Below are positions 47,153 to 58,966 of a stretch of 64,000 nucleotides of DNA, one piece after another. The notes below the pieces were generated by a model, which saw only the letters and a list, made by a program, of their open reading frames with translations, ran no database searches and was not told where the DNA came from. The translations under genes were made by a program, and so were the position numbers. Each line of letters begins with the position of its first letter. The stretch's first letter is position 1. The DNA comes from Melampsora larici-populina 98AG31 (taxonomy: Eukaryota; Basidiomycota; Pucciniomycetes; Pucciniales; Melampsoraceae): positions 711,983 through 775,982 of the forward strand of contig NW_006768793.1 in the NCBI RefSeq assembly GCF_000204055.1, read 5' to 3'.

Positions 47153-48880
47153 TCACGGGGCCTGAAAAGGATATCAAAGGAATGGTTTTAGCGACGACAA
47201 TATAGATTGATGAAGCATAGTACAGACCTCAAGTGCCATCTGTAAGAATTGCTCGTATGAAAGTTGGATCCAGCCATCCTTGTCAGTATCGGCCCGTTGG
47301 AAGGATTCGGTGAGAGCTTTGACTACCACGCAGCTGTTTAGCATAAGATTCAACACATTTCAGATGTCAGTTTATGGATTGAGCATCAAATCTTGCTCTG
47401 GGCCAGAGCTTTATTTGTCAGACTGATCCTATCAGTACATCGGCCCGCTGCCTTGCATGTTCAATCAGGATTGCTTTGAGTAGAATACGAAAGACTGCGA
47501 AGAGGACGACACGTAGAGATAGGTCATTGAGCGGAACCGGTATTACCATCGGACAAAGCGATCTATCAGATTCTCAAAAAGAATTTGTGATTTGGTCAGG
47601 GACTGCTGTAAGATTATGTCTATCGAGATAAGATCTTCACTCACCGAATGTGATACCCCCTTCTGGATTGTTTCGTGACGGTAATGAACCTGTGCCTTTA
47701 GCGGGACTCATCACTACATAGTGCGAGCCAAAAGATTGTATTTCAGCGTCCACTCACACGGACCATTGCATCGGATCATACAACATGGTTTGGGGTGAAA
47801 TTATGAACGAACATGCTTATCTTCATATGGGAGAGATAGTACCGAAGGGGAATAGGCACGGAATCTCTCATTGTAAATCCACTCACCGTACTTTCTTTCC
47901 AATAACTGAAGTAAGTGGGGAGGAAGGCGGAACCCAAACTACGTTGTAGAGATAAGAGATGGTTCTGGGTTAGGTTCCTGCAACGCTTCAAATATAAGTA
48001 AGACCAAAAGGTGTACCTGATCCAAGGCATTGCGAAGCTCGTGACCAGCGATGGTACCAGATCTATCGGCGTCAAAGTGCCGGAACACACCTTGCCTAAA
48101 TGTTGTTGGCGAACAGAGTTGTGATGGCACGTATCATAAGCAACTATACAATCCCAGATCATGACTGGGGAATCGGTGGAGCTTACCAATCCTTGATGTA
48201 CTTCCAAAGACCAGCGAATTCCTCGAAGCCAACTGTACCACTTCGATCGGTATCGAAGATGTTCACTAAGTTGTATGACATCCGAGCTTCAGCTGATTGG
48301 AATGATGACAAGCACAACTGATACCGACTCACTTAGCATTTTGACCGTATCTAGGTCAAACGGTGTCCAATCGCCATTCACCAGGGCTTGTTGCAGTTCA
48401 ATGGCACTAATGGAGTTGCTCCGATCCCGGTCAACGGCCGAAAACCACGTTCTTAGTTGCGGATCAATGTTTTGGCTCGGTGGCCTTGGGCGATGCACAC
48501 TGCCTGGACGCGTCTGATGCGATGGTGGAGGTGCCGAGTTTCCGTATCCTCCACCAGGCGGCCCCATTTGATCACCATATCCTCCGCCGGGAGGGCCACC
48601 GGGGGGAGGAGCGTGACCTCCGCCAGGCGGTCCACCATGTGGAGGGCCATATCCACTACCGGGAGGGCCACCAGATGGGGGGCCATATCCGCCGCTCGGA
48701 GGTCCACCGGGTGGGGGGGCATAACCACCGCCAGGAGGGGCATATCCACTAGTAGGAGGGGCTCCAGGAGGTGGACCGTAACCGTAGCCTGACAGGTTTC
48801 CACGGGACGTCAGTGCTAGCTTGGTTGTAGATGACTTTCAAAGGCGAATGACCGTTACCCTGATTGTTTCCATACGACAT
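47153..48880 (-). CDS. PEF1: Penta-EF-hand calcium-binding protein (peflin-like)
   Basis: Nine proposed exons: 48880-48859, 48788-48333, 48265-48187, 48095-48017, 47938-47887, 47713-47645, 47562-47547 (16 nt), 47333-47228 and 47161-47153. They join in frame to 295 aa; the last 9-nt exon is the least certain. Residues 8 to about 95 are a Gly/Pro/Tyr-rich repeat tail (PPGGGYGPP-type), typical of peflin/ALG-2-like proteins. Then come EF-hands: DRDRSNSISAIE, DTDRSGTVGFEE and DADRSGTIAGHE, all canonical; a degenerate fourth (GGITFDRFVRCC); and a fifth (DTDKDGWIQLSY) that serves dimerisation in this family. It is a calcium sensor acting in the cytosol or at membranes, as in yeast Pef1; its partners here are unknown. 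Confidence 0.92.
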
Positions 48881-48899
48881 GTTTTGAAGCGTGCTTGAC

Positions 48900-49680
48900 A
48901 ACAAATTTCAAGAAAGGTGTGGTTTGATGTGTAGTTTGAGTAGAGAGAGTGTACGATGATGACGATGACTGTCTTGACAATGACATGAATACCGATCGGC
49001 GATGTGACGCTGTGCAAGTGTTGATTCATGATAGCTCGGCCCCGAGCAGGCCCCGGTCACCCTGCTGAGTACATTTTGTTTATCTGAGTCTCAGGGCCGC
49101 ATGAACTTGATCATCCGATTTCTGGAGTCTGACAAATCTCATCACCATTCAGTTACGGAAAAGGGACCACAAGTTGAGGCTTGCATTGTGAAATTTTGTT
49201 TTGGCTGGTTTTGATGAGGTCACTTCACTTGGCTGAAGGAAAAGTGAAAACTACCTTCAATCAATACTACACTTCAAATCCAGAATACCCAGGGTTAACA
49301 TTGATTGCCTTACACATGGAAAATTATGCCTGGACATCAAGTTACTGTAAAGGTAGCCTGTGAAGTTGACTCTGGTTTCCGCGTGCTGAGAATGATCTAA
49401 GTATGGCCTCAAGTGATCTGTGTCAATCAGCTGTGCACATGTTTGCTTGTGGGACCCCATTTTCAATAGGTTCAGATGCCTTGATAGATTGATAGGGAGG
49501 TGATGACTTGCAGTTATATAATCCTGCACTATTCATTACAGCACAAAAATCTTGAGGAGCCCCCAGAGATTGAGCAAAACAGAGGCAAGATCCTCAAAAT
49601 CAATATCATTCAAGATATGTGGCACAGAGATGCCCGGTGGTGTGATGGTTCATTCCTTGACTAAAGCCCTCTGAGTCTTT
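48900..49680. other. Intergenic, no supported gene
   Basis: Upstream region of the penta-EF-hand gene followed by AT-rich DNA. Short ORFs only. Confidence 0.4.
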
Positions 49681-49681
49681 T

Positions 49682-50127
49682 ACAGTCATTCTCAGAAATG
49701 TTTGAAAAATGCAAAATCTCGAGCTGAGCTCGGGGTCCGTGTGCTGAGCAGTGACACACAGATACAAACACTGACAAAAACTTTGATTTTGACAGGTATC
49801 TCAAGATGAAGATTCAATTACTTTCCATCATACCTTGATGACCACACTACTATCTTGCCAATGGCCAGGCTAACGGACTGATCTCTTCAGAATAATGGTG
49901 AAGACCTATGATTTCATGGTTAAGGGATTGTAACACGAGCTGAGGATCAGAGGAAGGATGGCATGGAGAGGACAAAAGCGAGTTGAGGTTGGTGAAAGGG
50001 ACACTGATCTCCACTCAACAGCTGCCATGACTTTTTCCGTGACACATGTCATCAAAAAGTTGCCTCCTTGGAACCACGACCTCAGCTCAAGATGTTGGAT
50101 TTTTCCAACATTTCTGAGAACGACTGT
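49682..50127. mobile_element. 446-bp MITE, Tc1/mariner-like ends
   Basis: The TIR of over 50 bp starts CAGTCATTCTCAGAAATGTT on the left and CAGTCGTTCTCAGAAATGTT on the complementary right strand. TA flanks both sides (49680-49681, 50128-50129). CAGT ends plus TA duplication are the Tc1/mariner pattern. No transposase inside. Confidence 0.82.
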
Positions 50128-50189
50128 ATAATTCAGATGAGCCCACAGTCTGTAAATATCAGCAGACTAATAAATACCTTACATACTTA

Positions 50190-50348
50190 CGGTACTCAAA
50201 GCTACATATGTACACGTACATAGTTGTTGTACATAGTTTTTTTTGGGCGGGGAAAAAAAAGAAAAAAGTATTTTCGAAGTATTTTCCCCACCAAAAAAAA
50301 GTATGTAGCCCAAAGTAAGTACATGGTACATACTTGCTTTGAGTACCG
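50190..50348. mobile_element. MITE family B, copy 1 (159 bp)
   Basis: The TIR CGGTACTCAAAGC is mirrored by GCTTTGAGTACCG. TA precedes it; TG follows, an imperfect duplication. The centre has the mir-like arrangement TTTTTTTTGGGCGGGG facing CCCCACCAAAAAAAA, with GTACATA repeats between. A second copy lies at 57658-57835. This copy lies 83 bp past the stop of the GH20 gene remnant. Confidence 0.85.
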
Positions 50349-51649
50349 TGACTGTTCAAGAACTTGACTTAGACCATGAAGATACATGTCAAGTGAGCCA
50401 CTGCAGACACAGTCCACCACTTGAAATGAGTTATGAGGGAGGTCCATCACACTCTCCCATCCGCAAAGCAAAATATTGCAGTTGGAGCAGAGTGGCTTGA
50501 ATCTTCCATTGCACCATCCAATATCTGAATGTAACAACAGAAAAAACATCAAATGCAAATTAAAATGTGTAATGAGATGACTTTAATGGTCAATATACGC
50601 AGAACAGACCACAAATTGTGAATTCTTGACAAGCCTTCAATAAGATTATATGGTGTTACTTTCCCATTGATTGAGATCTGAGCTCCAGTCCAATACACTT
50701 CTGCAGCTGCAAATGCCCAAGGCCTGAAGATTGAGAAGTGTAAGTATATCATATTGGCATCCTTCAATACAAATTTTAAAAAAGCTCACCAAAGCAAGGT
50801 ATCCAAATTTTGTGGATCAGTCTGTTCACTCCATAGAAGATCTTGACTTGATCAACAAGATTTTGTGCTTGATTAGACTATAAGAAACCTGGGTAGCTCC
50901 ATCTAATCATCAGAATTGACACATTGATTGAACTCAACTCCCATGATCTGTCTGTGTTGATTATCTGTAATATTGGTATATAGATCATAAGAGTAAAGCT
51001 GAACCACATCCAAGAGTTGTCTCATGAATCTCACAAGTACTTATTGATCTTGACTTCCCAATAGAAATTCACCTTCTGCCAGGTCTATCAGAGAAAAAAA
51101 ATGATTGGTAACACAGATCAATATGAGACATGCTTGAAAAATGGAGAGTTTAGTTTATACCTCGAACTAGAGCGTAGGCTGGCCTTCACGCTAACAAACA
51201 CTCCACAAACATAAAGAAATTGGTGTTTGTGAAAGAGCCAACGGTATAAAGGTGACTTTTAAAAAGACAGTTATCAACTAAAAAATGTATCTTGATTTCA
51301 CGCATTCATATGATTGTCAGTAGAACTTGTGTTTGCCTTCTCCAGACAATGGGAAAAGTAACCAAGTAATTGCCATTTACCTCAGAGTAATTCAAAGAAA
51401 AAGGCAGCCTTGTTTTCTGGAAAAGATGGAAATGTGTACATTTATAATTGGTGGAAAAAGAATGAAAAGCAATGTGTAGAAGCAAGGATTGATCATGACC
51501 AAAGCAAAGACTGCTAAAAATGTATGTTTAGAGCTAGAGCAAGGGTGATGAGTAAAAGCTTAATCAGCAGGCAATGTTAACTTGAGGTTTGTACTTAAAA
51601 AGCATTCAAAAACACAACTTTTGAAAGTAGAGACCAATGATAAAAGTAG

Positions 51650-51949
51650 CACCATGTCAATATCCTTGTAGCACGTCAACGTGCACATACGGAGAGTTTC
51701 AAAATAAACTTGAAAGTCTTTCAGTCAGATTTTGACTGAGATTGTTCTTGAGAACCCTTTGTGAACAATGATTTAGTTATGGGATTCACAGAATCCTTTG
51801 TCATCAGCTGGGGTCAACTGACTGCCAACATCCCAGTTTATAAAGGGAAGATGTGTCTGTTGTGAAACCTCTTCAATAGGTCTGTCAAGTGTGTAAGGAA
51901 ACTAATTTGTGTGCGCACTTCGATGTGCTACAAGGATACAAACACGGTG
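51650..51949. repeat. 300-bp TIR element, family A copy 2
   Basis: Diverged copy of the element at 1752-2051, same length and inverse orientation. Ends read CACCATGTCAATATCCTTGT and its mirror. Internal blocks such as ACAAAGGATTCTG and CACAAAGGGT are shared when reverse-complemented. It lies in the gap between the fourth and fifth blocks of the GH20 remnant. Confidence 0.8.
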
Positions 51950-53587
51950 TAGGTGCTCTTAAAAAGTACGTGTTGAGACACAGGGAGGACCCATTTGAGA
52001 AAAGCCAGAAATGTACTATGAAATGTGACCAAATACAACTTTGCCATGACATATCAAACATAAACATTGACAATTTTACAAAATGTGTGTTGATGCATAT
52101 GAAAGAAGGTTAGAAAAAGGTCAGTTGAAGTAGTAATATGTAGTATTCAAAAAGCTCATGTGCACAACTCCACAATTCCGCAAGATATGAAAAGCACATG
52201 TTCCATAAGGAAAACAATAGGGGGTTTCAAGTCAAAATTTTCATGGTATTTTGCAGTACAACAAGTTGTCTGAGACCATAAAATTTCACGTAAGTTTCAA
52301 AAATTTGGGACACCTAAAAATGTGTCCCAAATGCTCTTGACCATATATTTGCAGAAAAAAAAACACTGTAAAATTTTGAAAACTTGTCCGTTTCATAAAA
52401 AGTTTCACACAAATATCCTGACTTGAAACCCCCTGATATAGCAGAAGCTAAATTTGGGCTATCAAAAAGCATTGAAATACAACTTACAAAGAGCAAGATC
52501 AAACAAAAGACTTCATACTTTTTCACAATGTGTATCAGAGAACAGAGGAAAAAGTTGAAAAACACTTGAATTGCACAGCTGATATGCACCATTTCAGAAG
52601 CTCAACTTTGAAAATTCGTTGGGAAATGACTCCTTTGTTGCAAAGATTGTTATAGGTTGCCTCATACTCAATGCAGAATCTCCATGGTTATGAAAAGCAC
52701 ACCTTCTGGAGCAAATTTTAGTATAAATAGAGAGTTTCTGGGCGGTGAAATCAAGGCAGCAGTGATCCAGACTACCCACGGCTGCACATAGGTGCAACTA
52801 AAGTGGGAAGTGGAGTAAATCCACTCATTCATCCTGGCAAAACACTCAAATTCTGTCTGCATAACAGGATACAGTGGATTTGGGGGGGTGAATCCGGATT
52901 TAAGAATAGTAATGGGTTGCACCAAGGTTTTCCTTTGGTATAGTTTCTGAGCCACTCTCAAAGACCACTTCAACCAGTTCAAATATTTGAAAGGTAAGCC
53001 AAAACTGGAGATAGATTTTTGAGCGTTTGAGGCTGAGCAGAACAATATACCAATTTAGATAAGCAAAATTACTCGCGGCATGGATGATATGATAGCCTTT
53101 GTCTCCAACATCTTGTGCATTGGCTGAACTTGGCCAAACTGTAACTATTGTGTCCAATCCCAAAGTCAAGTTATCATCAAGTACTAACTCTTCCCAGATG
53201 ACAGGAGTCTTTCCAATAGCAAAAAGAGCATTGCAAGTCTGGTTCACAAAATTGAACCACACCTGGGTTAAGTTCATACCCATTGCTTGCAGTGCATCAT
53301 GAGTGGGTTGATTGGCCATGTGTCAGTTCTGATTTTGAGATAGCAATCATCATTTTGACTTATATAACACACCAAACTTTGGGAGATCAAGCCAGATTTT
53401 GGCAATACTGACCACCTCATCTCCACCAGTGGAGAAAAAAGTACCAGATACTTCTTGTGCAATCTTTGTATAAATCTCTTTTGCAAGTTGAACTGCTCTT
53501 TCATCCATTATGCATAATTGACCAGAAGGCTGTTCTGCAGTGGATTCCCACCAACATTTGGAGTTTTTCCAAGCACAGTCAACATAT

Positions 53588-53768
53588 ATGCCTCAGATTT
53601 TTCAATCTGAGGTATCATTGGATTGAAAACCTTGGACAGAATCTTTCCAAGGTTTTGTTCCAAGGTATCTTTTTGCACCAAAATATACCTTGGATCAACA
53701 CCTCAGACAAGATCTGTCCAAGGGTTTATATCTGATGATGCCTTGGATTGAAAAATCCAAGGCATCTA
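53588..53768. repeat. Palindromic insertion of about 180 bp in the GH20 remnant
   Basis: The left end (GCCTCAGATTTTTCAATCTG) and the complemented right end (GCCTTGGATTTTTCAATCCA) form TIRs of about 50 bp, each arm itself containing a smaller hairpin. It splits GH20 homology: SPPT on one side and ESTAEQPSGQLCIMDERAV on the other. Confidence 0.7.
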
Positions 53769-55785
53769 TGTTGGTGGTGAAGCAACTAAATCAGGGGGTG
53801 CATCACCAACAAATTACAATGGAAGTGTGTCCAGGGCCATTGATCTCAATCATGACATCAACTCCTTTTGAGTTGGTGTGGGCAATGAACTCTTGGATAT
53901 CATCCCTGGAATAACATTTGGAGCAAGAGTATGCACCTTTTTGATTGAGCAGAGGAAGAGATGGAACCTTCAGTGGCAAACTCTGTGCATCTACCATATG
54001 CCTGAGTATGACGTAAGTCAAGAATCAGCCTACACAAAGTCATTTTTGTAATGATATATTCAAAGCTTGAACAATAAAAGAGAATTATCTAACCAATGAA
54101 AGGTATATTTGAGCTTAGCGCAGCTCATGACATTGATTGTTTGTTTCAAATCCAAGATAGGGAAGAAGTTACAACTAGTGTGCAAAAGCAAACCGCAATA
54201 TTGAGAGCTAGGTGTGTCTTGTACTGAGAGGGGCGCTGTAATATTTAAAGCTCAACATGAGCTTTACAACACATAAGCAGGGATAATCTACTAATATATG
54301 AATAGTAGAAGTTGCCTAAAGACTGCCTTCTTTAAAGAAACCAGCACAAGGGCACTTGCTAACCAGTGTGTGATAACAGAGAAAAAGATAACAGGCACAA
54401 AAGAAGAGTTCACAATACTTTTAATGATATTCTTCCAGTATTTAAGCTCAAAAAGTCCACAAACAATATAAATTACTAGCAATACTTTTGTAAGTATCAT
54501 TCCCAAAAGATAGTCTTTAACACACGTAAATAGATTTCTCCTTACTTTGAAGGGGCGGATTTAAGTGAACTTAGTACAAATGTAGTAAATAAATGATGAT
54601 TTATAACACTAAAACAAAGGTATAAGATTCAGAAAATGCTAACAACAAGCCCAAAATTATCTGCAAGTATACATAGTGATGTGTAACAACTCTTACAATG
54701 GCCAACAGCCTCAAAGACAGTCAATTTGGACCAAAAACCCCTAAAAACCATGTAATGACACAATGTAATGACTTTGTTACTAATAGATGAGGTAATTCAC
54801 ACAGCCAAAAGTGATTAATCATATAATTATATGTTACACAGCGCTTCTTATGATGACTACAGGTGATTTGTTCCTTGTAATCTGGCTGAAAACCTATCTT
54901 TGAAGTCAAAGGTTTTGCAGGTGAGGTTTTGTCAGATGATGTCCAATTTTTTCTTACTAAAGTGCATCTTATATAGCTCATGATGCTGATTAATAATTGG
55001 TCCCATACCATGTACTTCTGATGAGTGATGGATGAGTTATTGAGCTGTGAAGTTAAGGTTTTTGTATGTAAATGTTGTTACATGTATGCATGTATGTGTA
55101 AAATTCAAAGTTCACTCCAATTTCTTATTCCTCTTGTAACTTCCTTTTCAAACCCCTGTTACTGATAATTTGAAGCTTCTATATTGTGTAATCAATGCTT
55201 TTGTGTTGAATGAGCTATCCACCATCCAATTCTGACATCATCTGCCATATGTAATATGCTAAAAACCTCCCTTTTTGACAAAATTCACACCTTTTCTCCC
55301 CTTTACATAGCCATTGCTAACAATCTCTTACTCCTGTAATGTTACATCATCATCTATAGCCTCAGAAATCCTGGAAAAATCCTTTTGGCAACCTTAAATA
55401 TTATTAGTACCACCATTACATATGTCAAGTACCTGGAAACCCTTTGTTACCAACTTCAAAAATACCGTTTTCTTAATAACTTCCATTCCTCCTTACCAAC
55501 CATCAAGATTAAGATTGTTACTATATAATATAATGCTGTTCCTTCATATTCTAACCTCACAAAACCCATAAACCTAATATTAATACTCTAGAAACCATTT
55601 CCCAGCCTGTATACCTATATTTTTGACTTTTTCTTATGTTTTTCTTTGGTTTCTTTTTGTAATCCATTTCTCAATAGTTTATATTTATATTTATAATTGT
55701 GTTTAAATGATAAAATGATGTAAAGATATAACTGTTTGTAATATAATTGATGTAATTCAAAATCCATTTTTTTGGTTTTTTTTTA

Positions 55786-56718
55786 GGGGGCTACTAAAAA
55801 GCGCCCGCAAACAAAACCTGAGACCGCCCGCTTTTAGAATCCGGTGGTTACTAAGATTGTTGGACTGAACTGTGGTTCAGTTCCAAGGTACTGATCTGTG
55901 TGATCGTTGGAATCCAATCAAACAGAAACCGGGCGGTCTTGAAATTTATCGAGAAGCCCTCAAAACCTCCCGTTACACACATCTCATCCACCATATTGAT
56001 CGTTAACTTCAACTCGATCGTTAAGCTCTGCTCAAAAGACAGTCAAATTGATAGATGCGACCTGCCCCTTCCAGTGTCCCCCTCAGGCTGAATTATCCTC
56101 TGTCTTGTACAAGCAATGAGGCTAGAAACCTAACAGGATTCAAGGCTCTGAGCTGTTGTGACCATTTGAACGGTTCAACGGGGTTTGATCCCTCACTTGG
56201 TCTGGTCAAAGTTTTAAAGGTTGAGAATAGACTCAACATTCCTCTGACTTGTAAGTCAAAATAGGAGGGGGTCAAAAACTTTTCATACCAATGCAAAACG
56301 CACCTTTTGTATTCCTGACTTGCTTTGCTTCAACAAGCAAAACATTTATGCAATGAAAAGGAGATGAGTTGAAAAGAGCTTGGTTGTACCCGCATCAAGA
56401 GAGGAAATTGAAGAAATAAGTAATAATCAATCAAAATAACAGACTTATATATAGGTTGACCAACTATCTTTGAGAGTTTCAACAGCTCTTGAATCAGCGA
56501 CTAAGGTCTTCAGAGACCAATCACATTGGAACATGGGGTTTTGAGGGCTTGTTGATAAATTTCAAGACCACCCGGTTTCTGTTTGATTGGATTCCAACGA
56601 TCACACAGATCAGTACCTCGGAACTGAACCACAGTTCAGTCCAACAATCTTAGTAACCACCGGATTCTAAAAGCGGGCGGTCTCAGGTTTCATTTGCGGG
56701 CGCTTTTTAGTAGCCCCC
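55786..56718. mobile_element. 933-bp foldback transposon with TIRs of about 190 bp
   Basis: The left arm starts GGGGGCTACTAAAAAGCGCC and the right arm is its near-perfect complement, with only a handful of mismatches over about 190 bp. An 8-bp direct repeat TTTTTTTA flanks it (55778-55785, 56719-56726), although the T-run makes this weaker evidence. The internal 550 bp encodes nothing recognisable. Long TIRs with an 8-9-bp duplication suggest a Mutator-like or hAT-like derivative. It lies inside the GH20 remnant. Confidence 0.88.
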
Positions 56719-57657
56719 TTTTTTTATTGGTCTAACAGATTAATCACCACAATGCCCAAAGATATCAGGTTCAATTGTGTGAGTCAGGACTATCGATAAC
56801 ATTTTGCGGATAGCTTGAGGAAACAGAGTTGTTGAGTATTGGAGGAAGTGTATAAACGACCTGAGTGACGGATTGAACGCCTCTGAGAAAACCTGAAGAA
56901 GAGTTTGCCGTCAAGGTAGCTAGGCCAACTGGCTTGATAGTGATTTCAAGTGTGTATGATTTGTCCCCCAAGCCCAGTGCTTGTATAGTTTCTTAATCAT
57001 TTCTCTTCATGCCTAGGGGTTCTGATGCAAGCTTAAGCTCAAGCTTGTCCAGATTTTTGGATGAAGTAACCACAGCTTGAAGGGACTCCCCTCTGTCAGG
57101 TACCAAGACACAATGATTGTCATTCAGGATTCCCTGGCAAGTTTCCTCAATGGCTTTCTCTGGATCCTGAGATGGTTTCCAAGTACTGGAAGGCAATTCT
57201 TTGACGTAAACAAATGTGAAGTTAGAGTTTAGTACCAAAAGACCTGATCCTTGGTTCATGGCCATTGGTGCAGGCCAGATAGCTCTGACCTTCAAAGGAA
57301 AAGCCATTCTGCTGCAGATCAGAATTATGCCCCAAGCAAGAGTCATTGAGATTAGTTGTTTTGATGGTTGTTTTTGCAGAATGGGGTCGTGTCTTGTACA
57401 TAGATGGAGGAGCAAAGCTAAAACAAGAAAAAAACCTATAGTGGGGTTAAGATTGAGACTTGGTTGACTGTTCAGTAACTTTGAAGCCTTTGAGGGCCTT
57501 TGAGTATGAATGTCTCTCTGCCTTCTATGTATTCCCTGAAAATAGCTACAAATCTCCGTGTTAGCAGCATTACTAGCTTGTGATCAGAAAGTTCATGGAT
57601 AACTGTATGTGGATGCAACATTGCTTGACAAAGCCCCTGAACAAGCGCGTTCATTTA

Positions 57658-57835
57658 CGGTACTCAAACTTGTGTATAGTTGTGTATAGGTTTTTGTGTA
57701 TAGTCGTGTATAGTTTTTTTTTGGCGGGGGATTTGAGTCCAAAAGTATAATTTGTCTTTTTTCCCCGCCAAAAAAAAACTATACACAAACTATACATGAC
57801 AAACTATACACAACTATACACAAGTTTGAGTACCG
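57658..57835. mobile_element. MITE family B, copy 2 (178 bp)
   Basis: The TIR CGGTACTCAAACTTGTGTAT is mirrored exactly at the right end. TA lies on both sides (57656-57657, 57836-57837). TGTGTATAGT repeats several times in each arm, and the centre again shows TTTTTTTTTGGCGGGG facing CCCCGCCAAAAAAAAA. It sits about 310 bp upstream of the likely GH20 start. Confidence 0.88.
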
Positions 57836-57839
57836 TAAT

Positions 57840-58960
57840 TGTGAAGCTTGACAAAGGCCTCTCTGTGTGGCCGTGTCCGCGCCCTTCCAAAGCAAGAAAG
57901 GATTCCAAGCTGGGAGGCTGGAGTATGCACAATGATGTACCTAGGCAATTGCAATTGTTTGGGGATTTCACACTTGGTGTACTCTTGAGACATGGATAAA
58001 AACTCCAATGGAACAGTTGACCGTTGGTGTACAAGAAAGACTTTGAGAATTTCAATCACCTTACTAAGTCCCTCTTCACCTTACGAGGGCTCCGGAGAGG
58101 TTGACAGGTGACCGTGATGTGCTGCATCTTCAGGAACCATCAGATCCAACAGCCGCCCCGCGCCGGAAGACTTGGGGGCAATTAAAACTTGGCTGGGGTC
58201 TGTTAGAAAAGCTTCCTTTAAAAAGCAGTAAATTTTGCCATTAACCTGACACCTTCTGGCACCCAGGATCTTGGGCGCAGCAAAGGCTCTGTGTCACACC
58301 ACAGCTCATTTGGGAACCACTTGTACAACAGAACAAGATACTTCTTGACCCTTTGACATATTTGATTGACTATGCTGACCATAAAACCTTTCAATCATTT
58401 TGCCCTCCAGATCAAATATGCATTGAATATCACTTACAATTTTCTAACTCAAACATTTCTTGGAAGCTTACAACTTCAAGCTCCATGAATGCTCCACATC
58501 ATCCTTGATGTTGTTGGCAGAGGCTAAGAAAACCCCTTTGTCTTTGTTTTGTCGCCTTGTACTCCATTCTGCACACATTCTCTGTCTCTCAAACTCACGC
58601 CTGACGGTACAATGAGGCTCTCAGAATCCATGAAGCAGCGGATTTTCTGATGTGGAGGAGGGTTCATTATCATTCCTCAGGTTGATAAACAAGATTAGGG
58701 AGTATATATACATAAAAGATGAGACAAAAGAGAATCAAGTAGAAAAGAGCAGCATGGAAGTGGAAGATAACACATGTGTTTAATATGAACAAGCAAATCT
58801 TTGTTGGCTAGTTGTGAACTGTTACCCATCAACACCATATTAAGGTACGTAAGTAAGCCTATATGTTGACAATCCTGTTAGTTTAGCGTTGATATATTCA
58901 AATCCACTCCTCCCATCTTCCCATTACATGATTTTGTTTACAAAGGTTTGGGTAAAAGAA
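57840..58960. other. Intergenic, no supported gene
   Basis: Short unsupported ORFs only. Contains the 3' flank of the transporter gene. Confidence 0.4.
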
Positions 58961-58966
58961 TCGCAT

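Larger units (their letters stand above)
50431..57346 (-). pseudogene. Beta-N-acetylhexosaminidase (GH20), decayed and transposon-split
   Basis: Pieces of one GH20 gene lie in order on the minus strand. N-terminal block 57346-56760: hydrophobic leader, RAIWPAPMAMNQGSG, SYTLEITIKP, GFLRGVQSVTQVV, with an in-frame TAA at 56993-56995. Barrel start 54200-54094: GLLLHTSCNFFP, KLKYTFHW. Next 54001-53800: HMVDAQSLPL, VDVMIEINGPGHT, then a frameshift. Next 53580-53045: ERAVQLAKEIYTKI, the catalytic STGGDEV, TPVIWEELVL, DTIVTVWPSSANAQ. C-terminal 51010-50431: LYSYDLYTNIT, LLWSEQTDPQNLD, WAFAAAEVYWTG, ending GECDGPPS and TAA. Intact members are secreted or vacuolar and release GlcNAc from chitin oligomers or glycans. 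The stop, the frameshift and large insertions make function unlikely, although several splice sites remain intact. Confidence 0.85.

Noticed and set aside
48457..48803. ORFs of 90-116 codons on both strands over the Gly/Pro-rich repeat
   Set aside because: They are alternative frames of the low-complexity tail of the penta-EF-hand protein.
50431..57346. GH20 locus as an intact multi-intron gene
   Set aside because: An in-frame TAA interrupts a continuous homology block at 56993, a frameshift follows VDVMIEINGPGHT, and large transposons separate the blocks.
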